Below are positions 10,999 to 20,929 of a stretch of 33,965 bases of DNA, piece by piece. The notes under the pieces are model-generated. The model searched no databases. It had not been told where the DNA came from and saw only the letters and a program-made list of their open reading frames with translations. The DNA comes from Methylococcales bacterium OPU3_GD_OMZ (GTDB taxonomy: Bacteria > Pseudomonadota > Gammaproteobacteria > Methylococcales > Methylomonadaceae): positions 1-33,965 of the forward strand of contig MPSY01000006.1 of assembly GCA_001901525.1 (NCBI GenBank), read 5' to 3'. Each line of letters starts with the position of its first letter. The first letter of the stretch is position 1. Position numbers and translations under genes: made by a program.

Positions 10999-12846
10999 AT
11001 GCAGAACAGTTTCCCTCTTTGGAAAAATTTATTTATTGTCCTAGTTTTGGGCTTGGGTTTACTTTATGCGTTGCCAAATATCTATGGTGACGATCCTTCA
11101 GTTCAGATTTCTTCAACGCGAAGCACTCAACTCAATGAAGATCAGCGCGATTTAATAGAAAAAACATTAAGTGCGCAAGGTATTACGGCAAAGGCGATCG
11201 AATTTAGTGGTGATCGGATATTGGTTCGTCTGGAAAACCTTGATGATCAGATAAAGGCAGCAGATTATTTAAAGGTTGCTTTAGGGCGAGGGTTTACGAC
11301 CGCTTTGAATTTGGCTCCGGCGACACCGGCATGGTTACGTGCTATTGCTGCAGAACCTATGTATTTGGGCTTGGATTTACGTGGCGGGGTTCATTTCTTG
11401 CTTGAGGTCGATATGGATGCGGCAGTCAAACAAGCAGAGGAACGTTATGTCGGTGATATTCGAGGGGCATTACGGGCTGAGAAAATTCGCTATGCTTCGA
11501 TTGCTAAGGTTAATGACTTTGTTCAAGTTAAATTAAAATCAGAAGTCGATGCGGCTAATGCAAAAGCGGTATTAGGTACTGAGTTTAGAAATCTTAAATT
11601 GAGTGATGGTAAAGAGTTATTTGTTATTGAAGCACGCATTTCCATAGACGAGAAAACACAAATAAAGAAATTTGCATTGGCTCAGAATATGACAACGCTG
11701 CGAAACCGGGTCAATGAACTGGGTGTTGCAGAACCTATTATTCAACAGCAGGGAGACGCACGGATTGTTGTGCAGTTGCCGGGCGTGCAAGATACGACGC
11801 GTGCTAAAGAGATTCTTGGTGCAACTGCATCGTTGGAATTTAGAATGGTTGATGTTAAACACGATGTTCAACTTGCAGCCAAAGGAAAGCAGACGATTGG
11901 TTCACGGTTATATCATGAACGTAATGGTCAGCCGATTCTTTTAAAACGTCAGATTATTGTTACCGGCGATCAAATCGTTGATGCTTCTTCAGGGCTTGAC
12001 CAAAATAATTCCGCAGCGGTTTATATTACCTTAGATGGGATTGGAGCCAAGAAAATGGGGCGTACAACCCGTGATAATATTGGGAAACCCATGGCGGTTG
12101 TGTTTATTGAAAATAAGGTTGAAACACGTATAGCTAACGGTAAGAAGGTGCGCCATAAAGAAAAACTTGAAGAAGTGATTAATGTCGCAACTATTCAAGG
12201 GGTATTTAGTAAAAGGTTTCAAATTACCGGTTTAGACAGTACTACAGAAGCCCGTAATTTAGCTTTATTATTACGAGCAGGTGCGCTAGCTGCTCCGATT
12301 GAGATTGTTGAAGAGCGAACAGTTGGTCCGAGTTTAGGACAGGATAATATTGACCAAGGCACACTGTCGGTTATGGTTGGTTTTGCATTAGTGCTTGTCT
12401 TTATGGCGTTTTATTACAAAGTGTTTGGCTTGGTTGCCAATGTGGCATTAGCCTTTAATTTGATAATTATTGTTGCATTGCTGTCAATGATTCAGGCAAC
12501 CCTGACATTACCGGGGATTGCGGGTATTGTTTTAACCGTGGGTATGGCGGTAGATGCAAATGTCCTTATTTTTGAGCGGATTCGTGAAGAATTACGCAAT
12601 GGTAATTCTCCGCAAGCCAGTATTTATGCAGGCTATGAAAAAGCATTTGGTACTATTTTTGATGCCAATATTACAACACTGCTCGTTGCATTGGTCTTAT
12701 TTGGCTTTGGTACTGGGCCAATTAAGGGTTTTGCAGTCACATTATCGCTTGGAATTATGACCTCTATGTTTACAGCAATTATGGGAACACGGATGATGAT
12801 TAATTTAATATACGGCAAGCAGCGAGTAGAGCGCTTGTCACTGTAG
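10999..12846 (+). CDS. secD: Protein translocase subunit SecD
   Basis: Works with SecF as a proton-driven membrane factor that helps pull secreted proteins through SecYEG from the periplasmic side. The 615-residue protein has one N-terminal membrane helix (residues 9-25), a large periplasmic P1 region with the conserved DLRGGVHFLLEVDM motif (about residues 125-138), and a block of C-terminal membrane helices from about residue 455. TVGMAVDANVLIFERIREE marks the conserved fourth helix with its functional Asp. The length is usual for gammaproteobacteria. It is followed 49 bases later by secF. Confidence 0.97.
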   Translation: MQNSFPLWKNLFIVLVLGLGLLYALPNIYGDDPSVQISSTRSTQLNEDQRDLIEKTLSAQGITAKAIEFSGDRILVRLENLDDQIKAADYLKVALGRGFTTALNLAPATPAWLRAIAAEPMYLGLDLRGGVHFLLEVDMDAAVKQAEERYVGDIRGALRAEKIRYASIAKVNDFVQVKLKSEVDAANAKAVLGTEFRNLKLSDGKELFVIEARISIDEKTQIKKFALAQNMTTLRNRVNELGVAEPIIQQQGDARIVVQLPGVQDTTRAKEILGATASLEFRMVDVKHDVQLAAKGKQTIGSRLYHERNGQPILLKRQIIVTGDQIVDASSGLDQNNSAAVYITLDGIGAKKMGRTTRDNIGKPMAVVFIENKVETRIANGKKVRHKEKLEEVINVATIQGVFSKRFQITGLDSTTEARNLALLLRAGALAAPIEIVEERTVGPSLGQDNIDQGTLSVMVGFALVLVFMAFYYKVFGLVANVALAFNLIIIVALLSMIQATLTLPGIAGIVLTVGMAVDANVLIFERIREELRNGNSPQASIYAGYEKAFGTIFDANITTLLVALVLFGFGTGPIKGFAVTLSLGIMTSMFTAIMGTRMMINLIYGKQRVERLSL

Positions 12847-12895
12847 TTATTTTGAACGTTAAGTAACTTTAATTAAGGCTAGGAAAATATTTCAT

Positions 12896-13828
12896 ATGGT
12901 CATGTTAAAACAAAATTTTGATTTTATAAGTAAACGAAAAATCGCTTTAGTCGGTTCGGGTTTGTTGCTACTTATTTCGATGGTGTCATTGGTTGTCAAT
13001 GGCCTGAAGTTAGGAATTGACTTTACGGGGGGGACATTAATTGAGGTTGGCTATAGTGAAATAGTTGAGCTTGATAGTATTCGTTCTGCCTTAGAAGCTC
13101 ATGAATTCGGTGATGCGACGGTGCAGCATTTCGGAACGGCCAAAGATGTGTTAATCCGAATTAAACCGCGTGAAGGTGTTAATCATTCGCAAGCCAGTGT
13201 TCAAGTTTTGAATGCGATCAATAGTTCTTCGGAACAAATAGCTGATTTGAGACGGGTCGAGTTTGTTGGACCTCAAGTCGGGGATGAGTTGGCGGAAGAC
13301 GGTGGTCTGGCGTTATTGTATTCAATCTTTGGTATTTTGATTTATGTCGCGTGGCGATTTGAATATAAATTTGCTTTGGGGTCAGTGGCGGCATTGATTC
13401 ATGATGTTGTTATTACACTAGGCTTTTTTTCTGTTCTTGGGTTAGAGTTTGATTTAACGGTATTAGCCGCTATTTTGGCCGTTATCGGGTATTCATTAAA
13501 CGACACTATTGTTGTTTATGATCGGATACGGGAGAACTTTAGAAATCTTAGGAAAGGAACACCGCAGGTTATTTTAAATAATTCATTAAATCAGACATTG
13601 AGCCGGACGTTGATGACATCACTCACAACTATGCTGGTACTAATTGCCTTAGCCTTTTTAGGCGGTGAGATTATTCATAATTTTGCTATCGCATTATTAG
13701 TGGGTGTTTTGACGGGAACTTATTCGTCTATATTTATTGCAAGCCCCGTTGTGTTGGCGCTGGGTGTTCGTAAAGAGGATTTGATGTTACCCGAGAAAGA
13801 AGGGGAGGATATTAATAATCATCCGTAG
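12896..13828 (+). CDS. secF: Protein translocase subunit SecF
   Basis: Partner of SecD in the SecDF secretion motor. The 310-residue protein has a first membrane helix (about residues 16-36), the LGIDFTGGTLIEVGY motif that pairs with the SecD P1 base, and five C-terminal membrane helices. The conserved VIGYSLNDTIVVYDRIREN motif is in the latter part. Two ATGs lie close together (12896 and 12902); the first fits the AGGA at 12881-12884 better. It ends the secretion gene block, with ndk 42 bases downstream. Confidence 0.96.
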   Translation: MVMLKQNFDFISKRKIALVGSGLLLLISMVSLVVNGLKLGIDFTGGTLIEVGYSEIVELDSIRSALEAHEFGDATVQHFGTAKDVLIRIKPREGVNHSQASVQVLNAINSSSEQIADLRRVEFVGPQVGDELAEDGGLALLYSIFGILIYVAWRFEYKFALGSVAALIHDVVITLGFFSVLGLEFDLTVLAAILAVIGYSLNDTIVVYDRIRENFRNLRKGTPQVILNNSLNQTLSRTLMTSLTTMLVLIALAFLGGEIIHNFAIALLVGVLTGTYSSIFIASPVVLALGVRKEDLMLPEKEGEDINNHP

Positions 13829-13870
13829 GGACATTGTTAAAAATTAAATTTTTTTATTTTGGAGAGATAA

Positions 13871-14302
13871 ATGGCAGTTGAACGTACGTTTTCTATTGTA
13901 AAGCCTGATGCAGTCGCTAAAAATGTAATCGGTGATATTTACAGTCGTTTTGAAAAAAATGGCTTGCGCATTGTTGCATCAAAGATGTTGCATTTGACTC
14001 AAGAACAAGCTGAAGGATTTTATGCAGTACATAGCGAGCGTCCTTTTTTTAATGATCTGGTTTCTTTCATGATTTCAGGACCCGTGGTGGTTCAGGTTCT
14101 GGAAGGTGAAAATGCAGTTTTAAAAAATAGAGAATTAATGGGTGCAACCAATCCAGCGGAAGCTGATGCCGGTACTATTCGTGCTGATTTTGCAGAGAGT
14201 ATCGATGAAAATGCTGTCCATGGTTCAGATGCGTTAGAAACAGCAGCAGAAGAAATTGCGTTCTTTTTTAATGACGATGAACTCTGTAACAGAACCCGTT
14301 AA
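13871..14302 (+). CDS. ndk: Nucleoside diphosphate kinase
   Basis: Transfers the gamma phosphate of ATP to nucleoside diphosphates through a phospho-histidine, balancing NTP pools. The 143-residue cytosolic protein begins with the standard [15 protein letters not shown] phosphate-binding segment and carries the catalytic H117 in NAVHGSD. A good ribosome-binding site (GGAGAG at 13861-13866) precedes the ATG. The 3' end overlaps the start of rlmN in another frame, so the two are coupled. ndk-rlmN-pilF is a standard gammaproteobacterial order. Confidence 0.97.
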   Translation: MAVERTFSIVKPDAVAKNVIGDIYSRFEKNGLRIVASKMLHLTQEQAEGFYAVHSERPFFNDLVSFMISGPVVVQVLEGENAVLKNRELMGATNPAEADAGTIRADFAESIDENAVHGSDALETAAEEIAFFFNDDELCNRTR

Positions 14303-15398
14303 GCGCAATTTTGACAACCTGCTTGATTTTGACAAGAAGGGGTTAGAAGCGTATTTCTCGAAAATAGGTGAAAAACCCTTTCGTGCAAAACAATTGCTTA
14401 AATGGCTTTATCAGGCGGGGGTGACTGATTTTGATGAAATGACCGATTTAAGTAAGTCACTTAGAACTTACTTAAAAGAGCATTGCATGATCAACTTTCC
14501 TGAGATAGTTTTTGAGAAGGTGGCGACAGATGGCACGGTTAAATGGGTCTTAAAAATGGCTTGTGGGAACCGTGTTGAAACGGTTTTTATTCCTGAGGAA
14601 AAACGCGGGACCTTGTGTGTGTCATCACAAGTGGGGTGTGCGTTAGCCTGTTCTTTTTGTTCAACAGCCCAACAAGGGTTTAATCGAAATTTAACGACTG
14701 CTGAAATTATTGGTCAATTATGGGTTGCGAATCATCGACTGGGTGATGAGTCTAGAATAACCAATGTGGTCATGATGGGCATGGGTGAACCCTTGCTTAA
14801 TTTTGATAATACTGTCAAAGCAGTCAATTTAATGTTGGATGATTGCGCTTATGGGTTATCAAAACGGCGGGTTACCGTGAGTACTTCAGGTGTGGTTCCA
14901 GCTATGTATCGTTTATCAGCAGCTTGCGATGTCAGTGTGGCGGTATCGTTACATGCTCCTAATGATGTCTTACGGAATGAGTTGGTTCCGATTAATCAGA
15001 AGTATCCCTTAGCGCAACTCATGGAGGCCTGTCAGGATGTAGTTAAACATTCACCGCGAGGTTTTATAACTTTCGAGTATGTGATGCTTGATGGCGTGAA
15101 TGATACATTTTCAGATGCACGCGCGTTAGTTAAATTATTAAAAAACGTGCCTTGTAAAATGAATCTAATTCCATTTAACCCGTTCCCAAATTCGGGTTAC
15201 GAATGTTCAAAAGCAAGTGCTATTGAGGCCTTTAGAAGAATTTTACATAAAGCCGGAATAATCACAACCGTCAGAAAAACACGGGGTGAGGATATTGATG
15301 CTGCGTGTGGCCAGTTAGTCGGAAAGGTGGCCGATAAAAGTCGGCGGCAAGTTAAATTAGCGAAAAATCGTGTCAATGTCGAACTGCTCTCGGGTTGA
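14271..15398 (+). CDS. rlmN: Dual-specificity 23S rRNA/tRNA adenine C2-methyltransferase RlmN
   Basis: Radical-SAM enzyme that methylates C2 of A2503 in 23S rRNA and A37 of some tRNAs. The CxxxCxxC iron-sulfur motif is at C123, C127 and C130 ([15 protein letters not shown], numbering from 14271), with the SAM-binding GMGEPLLN and the C-terminal catalytic Cys in DAACGQLVG. The frame is open from an ATG at 14256, but ATGs at 14271 and 14277 fit the family N-terminus better; no clear Shine-Dalgarno separates them. Any of these starts overlaps ndk by 26-47 bases, so initiation probably depends on ndk translation. The function is certain, the start is not. Confidence 0.95.
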   Translation: MTMNSVTEPVKRNFDNLLDFDKKGLEAYFSKIGEKPFRAKQLLKWLYQAGVTDFDEMTDLSKSLRTYLKEHCMINFPEIVFEKVATDGTVKWVLKMACGNRVETVFIPEEKRGTLCVSSQVGCALACSFCSTAQQGFNRNLTTAEIIGQLWVANHRLGDESRITNVVMMGMGEPLLNFDNTVKAVNLMLDDCAYGLSKRRVTVSTSGVVPAMYRLSAACDVSVAVSLHAPNDVLRNELVPINQKYPLAQLMEACQDVVKHSPRGFITFEYVMLDGVNDTFSDARALVKLLKNVPCKMNLIPFNPFPNSGYECSKASAIEAFRRILHKAGIITTVRKTRGEDIDAACGQLVGKVADKSRRQVKLAKNRVNVELLSG

Positions 15399-15432
15399 CT
15401 TTTTAGTTCAAGAGTGATCATTACTGAAAATT

Positions 15433-16197
15433 ATGGCTAAATTAAATAACGATTTTTTTAATTTAAAGGGATGGTTTATTTTAGCGCTAGTATTTTTTCT
15501 GACCGCCTGCGCTGCAACCGATGCTAGAAATAAAGAAAAACGCAAGACAGATGCACAACTCTATATTGATTTGGGTCTTCGTTATATGGAAATGGGTGAT
15601 TACCGCGTTGCGTTAACGAAGTTGAACAAGGCCCATGCCGTTGATGATGAAAATTTCGCAAGTCACAACGCACTGGCTATTTTTTATGAAACGACGGGTA
15701 AGAAGGAATTAGCCGTGCCCTATTATAAACGTGCGTTGAGTCTCGCTCCTGACAACCCAAGTGTATTAAATAATTACGGACGTTTTTTGTGTCAGCACGG
15801 GGACGTTGATAATGGCTTTGAGATGCTCATCAAAGCTGCTGAATTGCCTTTTAATAACCGCTCGTGGTTGTCTTATAGTAATGCTGGGCGCTGTCAACTC
15901 ATTAAAGGGAATCAACAACTTGCTGAAAAAAACTTTTTACAAGCAATTACGCGAAATAATAGTTTTGCGCCGGCTTTATTTGAATTAGCGACACTTAATT
16001 ATGTGCGCCAAGAGTTTCTTTCAGCACGTAACTATATTGAGCAATTTTTCACAGTTAATTTTGAAACAGCGGCTTCAGTTTTGTTGGCATATAAGATCGA
16101 AAACCAGTTGGGTCGATTAACGGCCGCGGAACATTATCGCAAGATTTTAAAGAAAAATTTTCCAGCGTCGAAAGAAGCCCAATCGTTGGTGAAATAA
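15433..16197 (+). CDS. pilF: Type IV pilus biogenesis lipoprotein PilF/PilW, TPR protein
   Basis: Pilotin-type outer-membrane lipoprotein that helps localise the PilQ secretin. The 254-residue protein has a lipoprotein signal peptide (hydrophobic residues 14-24, lipobox LTAC with lipidated C26). Tandem tetratricopeptide repeats follow, such as YIDLGLRYMEMGDYRVALTK and SHNALAIFYETTGKKELAV. The FLCQHGDVDNGFEML and SYSNAGRCQLIKGN segments are typical of PilF. Its place directly after rlmN is the conserved one. In many relatives rodZ and ispG come next; here hisS follows after only 75 bases. Confidence 0.92.
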   Translation: MAKLNNDFFNLKGWFILALVFFLTACAATDARNKEKRKTDAQLYIDLGLRYMEMGDYRVALTKLNKAHAVDDENFASHNALAIFYETTGKKELAVPYYKRALSLAPDNPSVLNNYGRFLCQHGDVDNGFEMLIKAAELPFNNRSWLSYSNAGRCQLIKGNQQLAEKNFLQAITRNNSFAPALFELATLNYVRQEFLSARNYIEQFFTVNFETAASVLLAYKIENQLGRLTAAEHYRKILKKNFPASKEAQSLVK

Positions 16198-16230
16198 ATA
16201 ATAACATTCAACGGAAGAGTTGTATTTGAA

Positions 16231-16252
16231 CAATACTACTTTTAATGTATTG
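16231..16252. promoter_or_regulatory. Short inverted repeat upstream of hisS
   Basis: CAATAC (16231-16236) and GTATTG (16247-16252) are perfect complements around ten AT-rich bases, about 20 bases before the hisS start codon. A weak promoter-like pair (TTGTAT at 16220, TAATGT at 16243, 17-base spacing) overlaps it. It may mark an internal promoter or operator for hisS. Confidence 0.25.
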
Positions 16253-16272
16253 AAAATAAATTAGATAGGTTT

Positions 16273-17580
16273 ATGGCAAAGAATATTCAAGCAGTAAGAG
16301 GGATGCATGATGTACTCCCTGAGCAAACGCAAAGCTGGCAACGTGTTGAGAAGGTGTTTCAACAGGTTTTAGCCAGTTATGGTTATCAGGAAATCCGTTT
16401 GCCTATTGTGGAGAAAACTGAACTGTTTAATCGGTCAATTGGTGAAGTTACGGATATTGTTGAAAAAGAAATGTATACCTTCAATGATCGTAACGGTGAT
16501 TCATTGACATTAAGACCTGAAGGGACAGCGGGGTGTCTTCGAGCCGGTATTGAGCATGGCTTGCTCCATAACCAAATTCAGCGGCTATGGTATTACGGAC
16601 CTATGTTTCGTCATGAACGGCCACAAAAAGGTCGTTATCGACAATTTTATCAGTTAGGGGTAGAAACATACGGTATGGCGGGTCCTGATATTGATGCTGA
16701 GATAATTGTTCTTGGGCATCGATTATGGACTCAGTTAGGAATAAGAGATAAATTAGAGTTGCAATTGAATACTTTGGGTTCAAAGGAAGAGCGGCAACAT
16801 TACAGGGAAAAACTGGTTGTCTATTTTTCAAAACATATTGCTTCATTGGATGACGACAGTCGGCGCCGATTACAGACCAATCCGCTGAGGATTCTTGACA
16901 GTAAAAATCCTGAAGTACAGGCTCTGGTCGAACAGGCGCCGGCCTTAATGGAATCTCTGGGGGATGAGAGCCTGCAACATTTTAAAGGGCTCACCCAGCT
17001 ATTGGATGAGATGGGTATTGACTATAAAATTAATTGTCGGTTGGTCCGTGGGCTTGATTATTATGGGCATACTGTTTTTGAGTGGGTAACAAATGATTTA
17101 GGCGCACAGGGAACTGTTTGTGCTGGCGGGCGCTATGATAGTTTGGTTGAACAATTAGGCGCTCGTAGTTCTTCTGCAATTGGCTTTGCTATGGGTATGG
17201 AGCGATTAATGGCCTTAGTTGAGATGCTTGATGAGGAATCTAGCCCGAAGCGTCGTTCAATTGATGTTTTTATGATCTGTGTAGGTGATAAGTCGCGAGC
17301 CGTTGGGATGGTTCTAGCGGAAACATTGAGAGATCAATTGCCAACACTGAAATTACAGGTCCATTGCGGGGGCGGTAGTTTTAAAAGTCAGTTTAAGAAA
17401 GCGGATAAAAGTGGTGCTGAAGTCGCTTTAATTATAGGTGATGACGAAGTCGCAAATAGTGAGGTTGGTGTGAAATCACTTCGAATACAACAGGATCAAA
17501 ATAATATGGCCCCAAAAGAGGTCGGTATGTACCTAGAAAAGGCATTGGATATTGCGCGTCGTGACGGGCGATCTTTTTGA
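16273..17580 (+). CDS. hisS: Histidyl-tRNA synthetase
   Basis: Class II aminoacyl-tRNA synthetase that charges tRNA-His. The 435-residue protein carries the class II motifs in order: motif 1 region after RGMHDVLPE, motif 2 [21 protein letters not shown], and motif 3 [13 protein letters not shown]. The histidine-specific loops [15 protein letters not shown] and [17 protein letters not shown] are present, as is a C-terminal anticodon-binding domain (from about residue 330). The length is typical. It is followed by yfgM, bamB and der as in other gammaproteobacteria. Confidence 0.97.
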   Translation: MAKNIQAVRGMHDVLPEQTQSWQRVEKVFQQVLASYGYQEIRLPIVEKTELFNRSIGEVTDIVEKEMYTFNDRNGDSLTLRPEGTAGCLRAGIEHGLLHNQIQRLWYYGPMFRHERPQKGRYRQFYQLGVETYGMAGPDIDAEIIVLGHRLWTQLGIRDKLELQLNTLGSKEERQHYREKLVVYFSKHIASLDDDSRRRLQTNPLRILDSKNPEVQALVEQAPALMESLGDESLQHFKGLTQLLDEMGIDYKINCRLVRGLDYYGHTVFEWVTNDLGAQGTVCAGGRYDSLVEQLGARSSSAIGFAMGMERLMALVEMLDEESSPKRRSIDVFMICVGDKSRAVGMVLAETLRDQLPTLKLQVHCGGGSFKSQFKKADKSGAEVALIIGDDEVANSEVGVKSLRIQQDQNNMAPKEVGMYLEKALDIARRDGRSF

Positions 17581-17628
17581 ATGTCTATTATTTGAATAAC
17601 AGTTTTTTAAAATTAAGGTAAAGCAGAC

Positions 17629-18276
17629 GTGGAAATTTACGAAACAGAAGAAGAGCAGGTAGAAGCATTAAAACGATGGTGGAAAGCCAATGGAGCCTCA
17701 GTTATTTCTGGGATTGTACTTGCAGTTGTCATCATTCTTTCTTGGAAATATTGGGAGAATTATCAGGCTGATTTGACCATTGAGGCATCAAATTTATATG
17801 GGGAGTTATTATCCGCGCAGAAAGAGGGTAAGACGGAATCGGCGCTTAAAATAGCGGATCGTTTGGTCCAGCAGTATGAAACCACGCCTTACGCTGAGTT
17901 TTCAGTTTTATTTCAAGCCAAAATAAAAGTTGATAACAATGACTATGATGCGGCAAAAGTTTTTTTGAAAAAACTGGTTGCATCAGCGGCCGGTGAAATT
18001 AACCATATTGCCCGCATTCGCTTGATACGTTTGTTTCTGGCGACAGAAGACTATGATACGGGGCTGCAATTAATTGCAGAAGTTAATCCAACACAAGCGG
18101 AAAGTTTTGAAGGTATTTACCAAGAGTTAACCGGTGATTTATATGTTGCATTAGACCGGCGCGGGGAGGCTCGAACAGCTTACCAAAATGCCGTCAGAAA
18201 AGGACGAAATACGCCATTGATGCAGCTTAAAATTAATGACTTAACTATCTCTGAAATTATTGAAATCAAAGAATGA
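17629..18276 (+). CDS. yfgM: Periplasmic ancillary SecYEG translocon subunit YfgM
   Basis: Membrane-anchored TPR-like protein that associates with SecYEG and PpiD and helps hand over secreted proteins in the periplasm. The 215-residue protein starts with a charged cytosolic segment (EEEQVEALKRWWKANG), then one membrane helix (about residues 22-43), then alpha-helical repeats. Translation starts at GTG 17629, preceded by AAGGTAAAG. Its last codons overlap the bamB start by 4 bases (ATGA), a sign of tight coupling to outer-membrane assembly. Confidence 0.9.
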   Translation: MEIYETEEEQVEALKRWWKANGASVISGIVLAVVIILSWKYWENYQADLTIEASNLYGELLSAQKEGKTESALKIADRLVQQYETTPYAEFSVLFQAKIKVDNNDYDAAKVFLKKLVASAAGEINHIARIRLIRLFLATEDYDTGLQLIAEVNPTQAESFEGIYQELTGDLYVALDRRGEARTAYQNAVRKGRNTPLMQLKINDLTISEIIEIKE

Positions 18277-19475
18277 GATTAGTTTTATTATTTTTGGTTG
18301 TTATTAACTTTTTGGGTTGTTCTGCTGTTCAGACAGCCAGGGACAGTGCGCATCGATTTGCATATGGATTAATGGGCGGTAAAGATAATGCTACACCGCC
18401 TAAAAAATTAACGGACTATGAAGCCGCTGTAGAGATTGATGTGTTATGGGAGAGGCAGGTTGGGGAAGGTTATGAGGGCCAAGGTTTAAGACTCGCTCCA
18501 GTTGTTTCTGATGAGTTTATTTTTAGCGCAGGAAGTCAAGGGACTGTTGAGGCTATTAGCTTAAAATCAGGGGCTGTGATATGGGCGAGAGAAACAGGGT
18601 TTCCAATTTCAGCCGGAATCGGGCAGGGACGCAGGCATTTGTTTTTGGGAACCAGTAGTGCTCAGGTCATTGCGTTAAATAGTCGCAATGGGGTCACGGC
18701 TTGGGTTGCTCAGGTTACCAGTGAAGTTCTAGCAAGCCCGGTTGTGCATAATGGCATTGTTATCGTTCGAACCATTGATGGTAAAGTTATTGCATTGGAT
18801 GAATTGTCAGGAAAACAGCGATGGATTTTTGAACGTTCTGTCCCCGCTTTATCTATTCGAGGCAATGGAACTCCTGTTATTGATTCGGACCGAGTATTCA
18901 TTGGGTTTGCAGATGGACGAATGGTTGCTTTACAACTTCAAAGTGGTAAGAATTTATGGGAAGCAAGTCTTGCCGTTCCGAGTGGGCGAACACAGATTGA
19001 GCGCTTAGTTGATTTGGATACAGATCCTATCATTATTGATGATGTCATTTACATAGCAAGCTACCAGGGCGGGATGAGTGCGGTATTGGCTATGGATGGC
19101 GATATTATTTGGGGAAATGAAAATGTCTCTTCTTATTCAGGTATTTCCCATGACTGGCGTTATTTGTATTTGTCTGATTCTGAAAGTAATATTTGGCAAT
19201 TGGATCAACGCAGTGGTGGTTCCTTATGGAAACAGACTGATTTACATATGCGTAGGTTAACAGCGCCAGCCGTCTATCAGGATTATGTGGTGGTTGGGGA
19301 TTATGATGGTTATGTGCACTGGCTTTCCAGTGATGATGGACATCAACTTGGGCGGATACAAGCGACCGGTAAGGCAATTCTAGCAACGCCTGTTATTCAA
19401 GATGATATTGTCTATATTTATGGCAGCGGTGGCTCTGTTGTTGCTCTAAAAGCCTTTCCTTTAAGGGTGAATTAA
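18273..19475 (+). CDS. bamB: Outer membrane protein assembly factor BamB
   Basis: Lipoprotein of the BAM complex that inserts beta-barrel proteins into the outer membrane. The 400-residue protein has a signal peptide with lipobox LGC (lipidated C16) and then an eight-bladed beta-propeller of PQQ-type repeats, seen as recurring segments such as GTVEAISLKSGAVIWARE, GKVIALDELSGKQRWIF and GRMVALQLQSGKNLWEA. The length is close to known BamB. It overlaps yfgM by 4 bases and is separated from der by one base. Confidence 0.95.
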   Translation: MRLVLLFLVVINFLGCSAVQTARDSAHRFAYGLMGGKDNATPPKKLTDYEAAVEIDVLWERQVGEGYEGQGLRLAPVVSDEFIFSAGSQGTVEAISLKSGAVIWARETGFPISAGIGQGRRHLFLGTSSAQVIALNSRNGVTAWVAQVTSEVLASPVVHNGIVIVRTIDGKVIALDELSGKQRWIFERSVPALSIRGNGTPVIDSDRVFIGFADGRMVALQLQSGKNLWEASLAVPSGRTQIERLVDLDTDPIIIDDVIYIASYQGGMSAVLAMDGDIIWGNENVSSYSGISHDWRYLYLSDSESNIWQLDQRSGGSLWKQTDLHMRRLTAPAVYQDYVVVGDYDGYVHWLSSDDGHQLGRIQATGKAILATPVIQDDIVYIYGSGGSVVALKAFPLRVN

Positions 19476-19476
19476 G

Positions 19477-20901
19477 GTGTTACCAGTTATAGCATTAGTA
19501 GGACGACCCAATGTGGGAAAATCCACGTTGTTTAATTATTTAACGCGTTCGCGTGATGCCTTGGTTGCTGATTATCCTGGCTTAACAAGGGATCGCCAAT
19601 ATGGGCATATTAAGCGCGGGGAAAGAGATTGCCTTGTTGTTGACACGGGCGGTATTGCCGATGACCTTGACGGTATCGATGCTTTTTCTATCAAGCAAGT
19701 TCAAATTGCTATTCAAGAGTCGGATGTTGTTATTTTTATGGTCGATGCGCGTGATGGTTTGAATTCATCCGATCAAACGATAGCAGGCCAATTGAGAAAG
19801 TTATCAAAACCGGTTTTATTAGTCAGTAATAAGATTGATGGGCTTAATCAAGAAGAAGCTGGGCTTGAGTTTTATGCTTTAGGATTAGGGGATCCGATAA
19901 AAATTGCTGCAACGCATGGTCGAGGTGTCGGTGCTTTATTGCAGCAAATTAATAGTTTGATTCCTGATCAGAGTGTAGAACCTGAAGAGGATCAGGAAAA
20001 GCGTATTGGTGTTGCCGTGGTGGGTCGTCCTAACGTGGGTAAGTCAACCTTGATTAATCGATTGTTAGGTGAAGAGCGGGTAGTTGTCTTTGATCAACCC
20101 GGTACAACCCGAGACAGTGTTTTTATTGAATTTGAACGTCGTGGTAAAGCTTTTACCTTAATTGATACCGCAGGAATGCGGCGTCGTTCAAAGGTCTCTG
20201 AGACCATTGAAAAATTCAGTATTATTAAAACCTTGCAAGCTATTGATAGTGCCAATGTGGTTATTTATCTGGTCGATGCCAGTGAAGGGATTACTGATCA
20301 GGATGCCAGCTTATTGGGCTTGGTTTTAGAAGCAGGCAGAGGCCTGATCATTGGCCTTAATAAGTGGGATGGTTTAACGATTGAGCATAAAGAAAAAGTC
20401 AAAAAACAAATAGAGCTTAAACTGCCATTTCTTGATTTTGCTCAGAAACACACTATTTCTGCTTTATACGGTAGTGGTGTGGGTAAGTTGTTTGATATGA
20501 CTGAAAAAGTTTATCAGGCCGCTATGATGGATATGTCGACACCTAGCTTGACTCAGGTGTTGAAATATGCGATTGAAGCGCACCAGCCACCCTTAGTTCG
20601 GGGCAAGCGAATTAAACTGAAATATGCGCATCAAGGTGGACAGAACCCACCCATTGTGGTGATTCATGGTAATCAAACGGATTCAGTACCGACAGCTTAC
20701 AAGCGCTATTTAATGAATTTTTTTCGGGATCGCTTAAAACTGGCGGGAACACCCATTCGGATTGAGTTTAAATCGGGTGATAACCCATTTAAAAATAGGA
20801 AACAACCACTGACCGATCGGCAATTAAAACGAGACGAGCGTCAGCTTAAGAAAACCAGAAAAATAAAGACTCATAAGCGCAGTCGAACTAAAGGTAAATA
20901 G
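19477..20901 (+). CDS. der: Ribosome biogenesis GTPase Der (EngA)
   Basis: Essential double GTPase for maturation of the 50S ribosomal subunit. The 474-residue protein has two G domains in tandem: P-loops GRPNVGKS at residues 9-16 and again near residue 184, DTGG and DTAG G3 motifs, and G4 motifs NKID and NKWD. A C-terminal KH-like domain (from about 360) ends in a basic tail. Translation starts at GTG 19477, with AAGGGTG as ribosome-binding site inside the bamB end. It closes the hisS-yfgM-bamB-der block. Confidence 0.97.
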   Translation: MLPVIALVGRPNVGKSTLFNYLTRSRDALVADYPGLTRDRQYGHIKRGERDCLVVDTGGIADDLDGIDAFSIKQVQIAIQESDVVIFMVDARDGLNSSDQTIAGQLRKLSKPVLLVSNKIDGLNQEEAGLEFYALGLGDPIKIAATHGRGVGALLQQINSLIPDQSVEPEEDQEKRIGVAVVGRPNVGKSTLINRLLGEERVVVFDQPGTTRDSVFIEFERRGKAFTLIDTAGMRRRSKVSETIEKFSIIKTLQAIDSANVVIYLVDASEGITDQDASLLGLVLEAGRGLIIGLNKWDGLTIEHKEKVKKQIELKLPFLDFAQKHTISALYGSGVGKLFDMTEKVYQAAMMDMSTPSLTQVLKYAIEAHQPPLVRGKRIKLKYAHQGGQNPPIVVIHGNQTDSVPTAYKRYLMNFFRDRLKLAGTPIRIEFKSGDNPFKNRKQPLTDRQLKRDERQLKKTRKIKTHKRSRTKGK

Positions 20902-20929
20902 TGACTAGTGCTAGTCTAAGAGGAAAACA

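Noticed and set aside
11617-11871. Antisense open frame within secD
   Set aside because: Cys- and Asn-rich translation without family likeness, covering the conserved SecD P1 region on the other strand.
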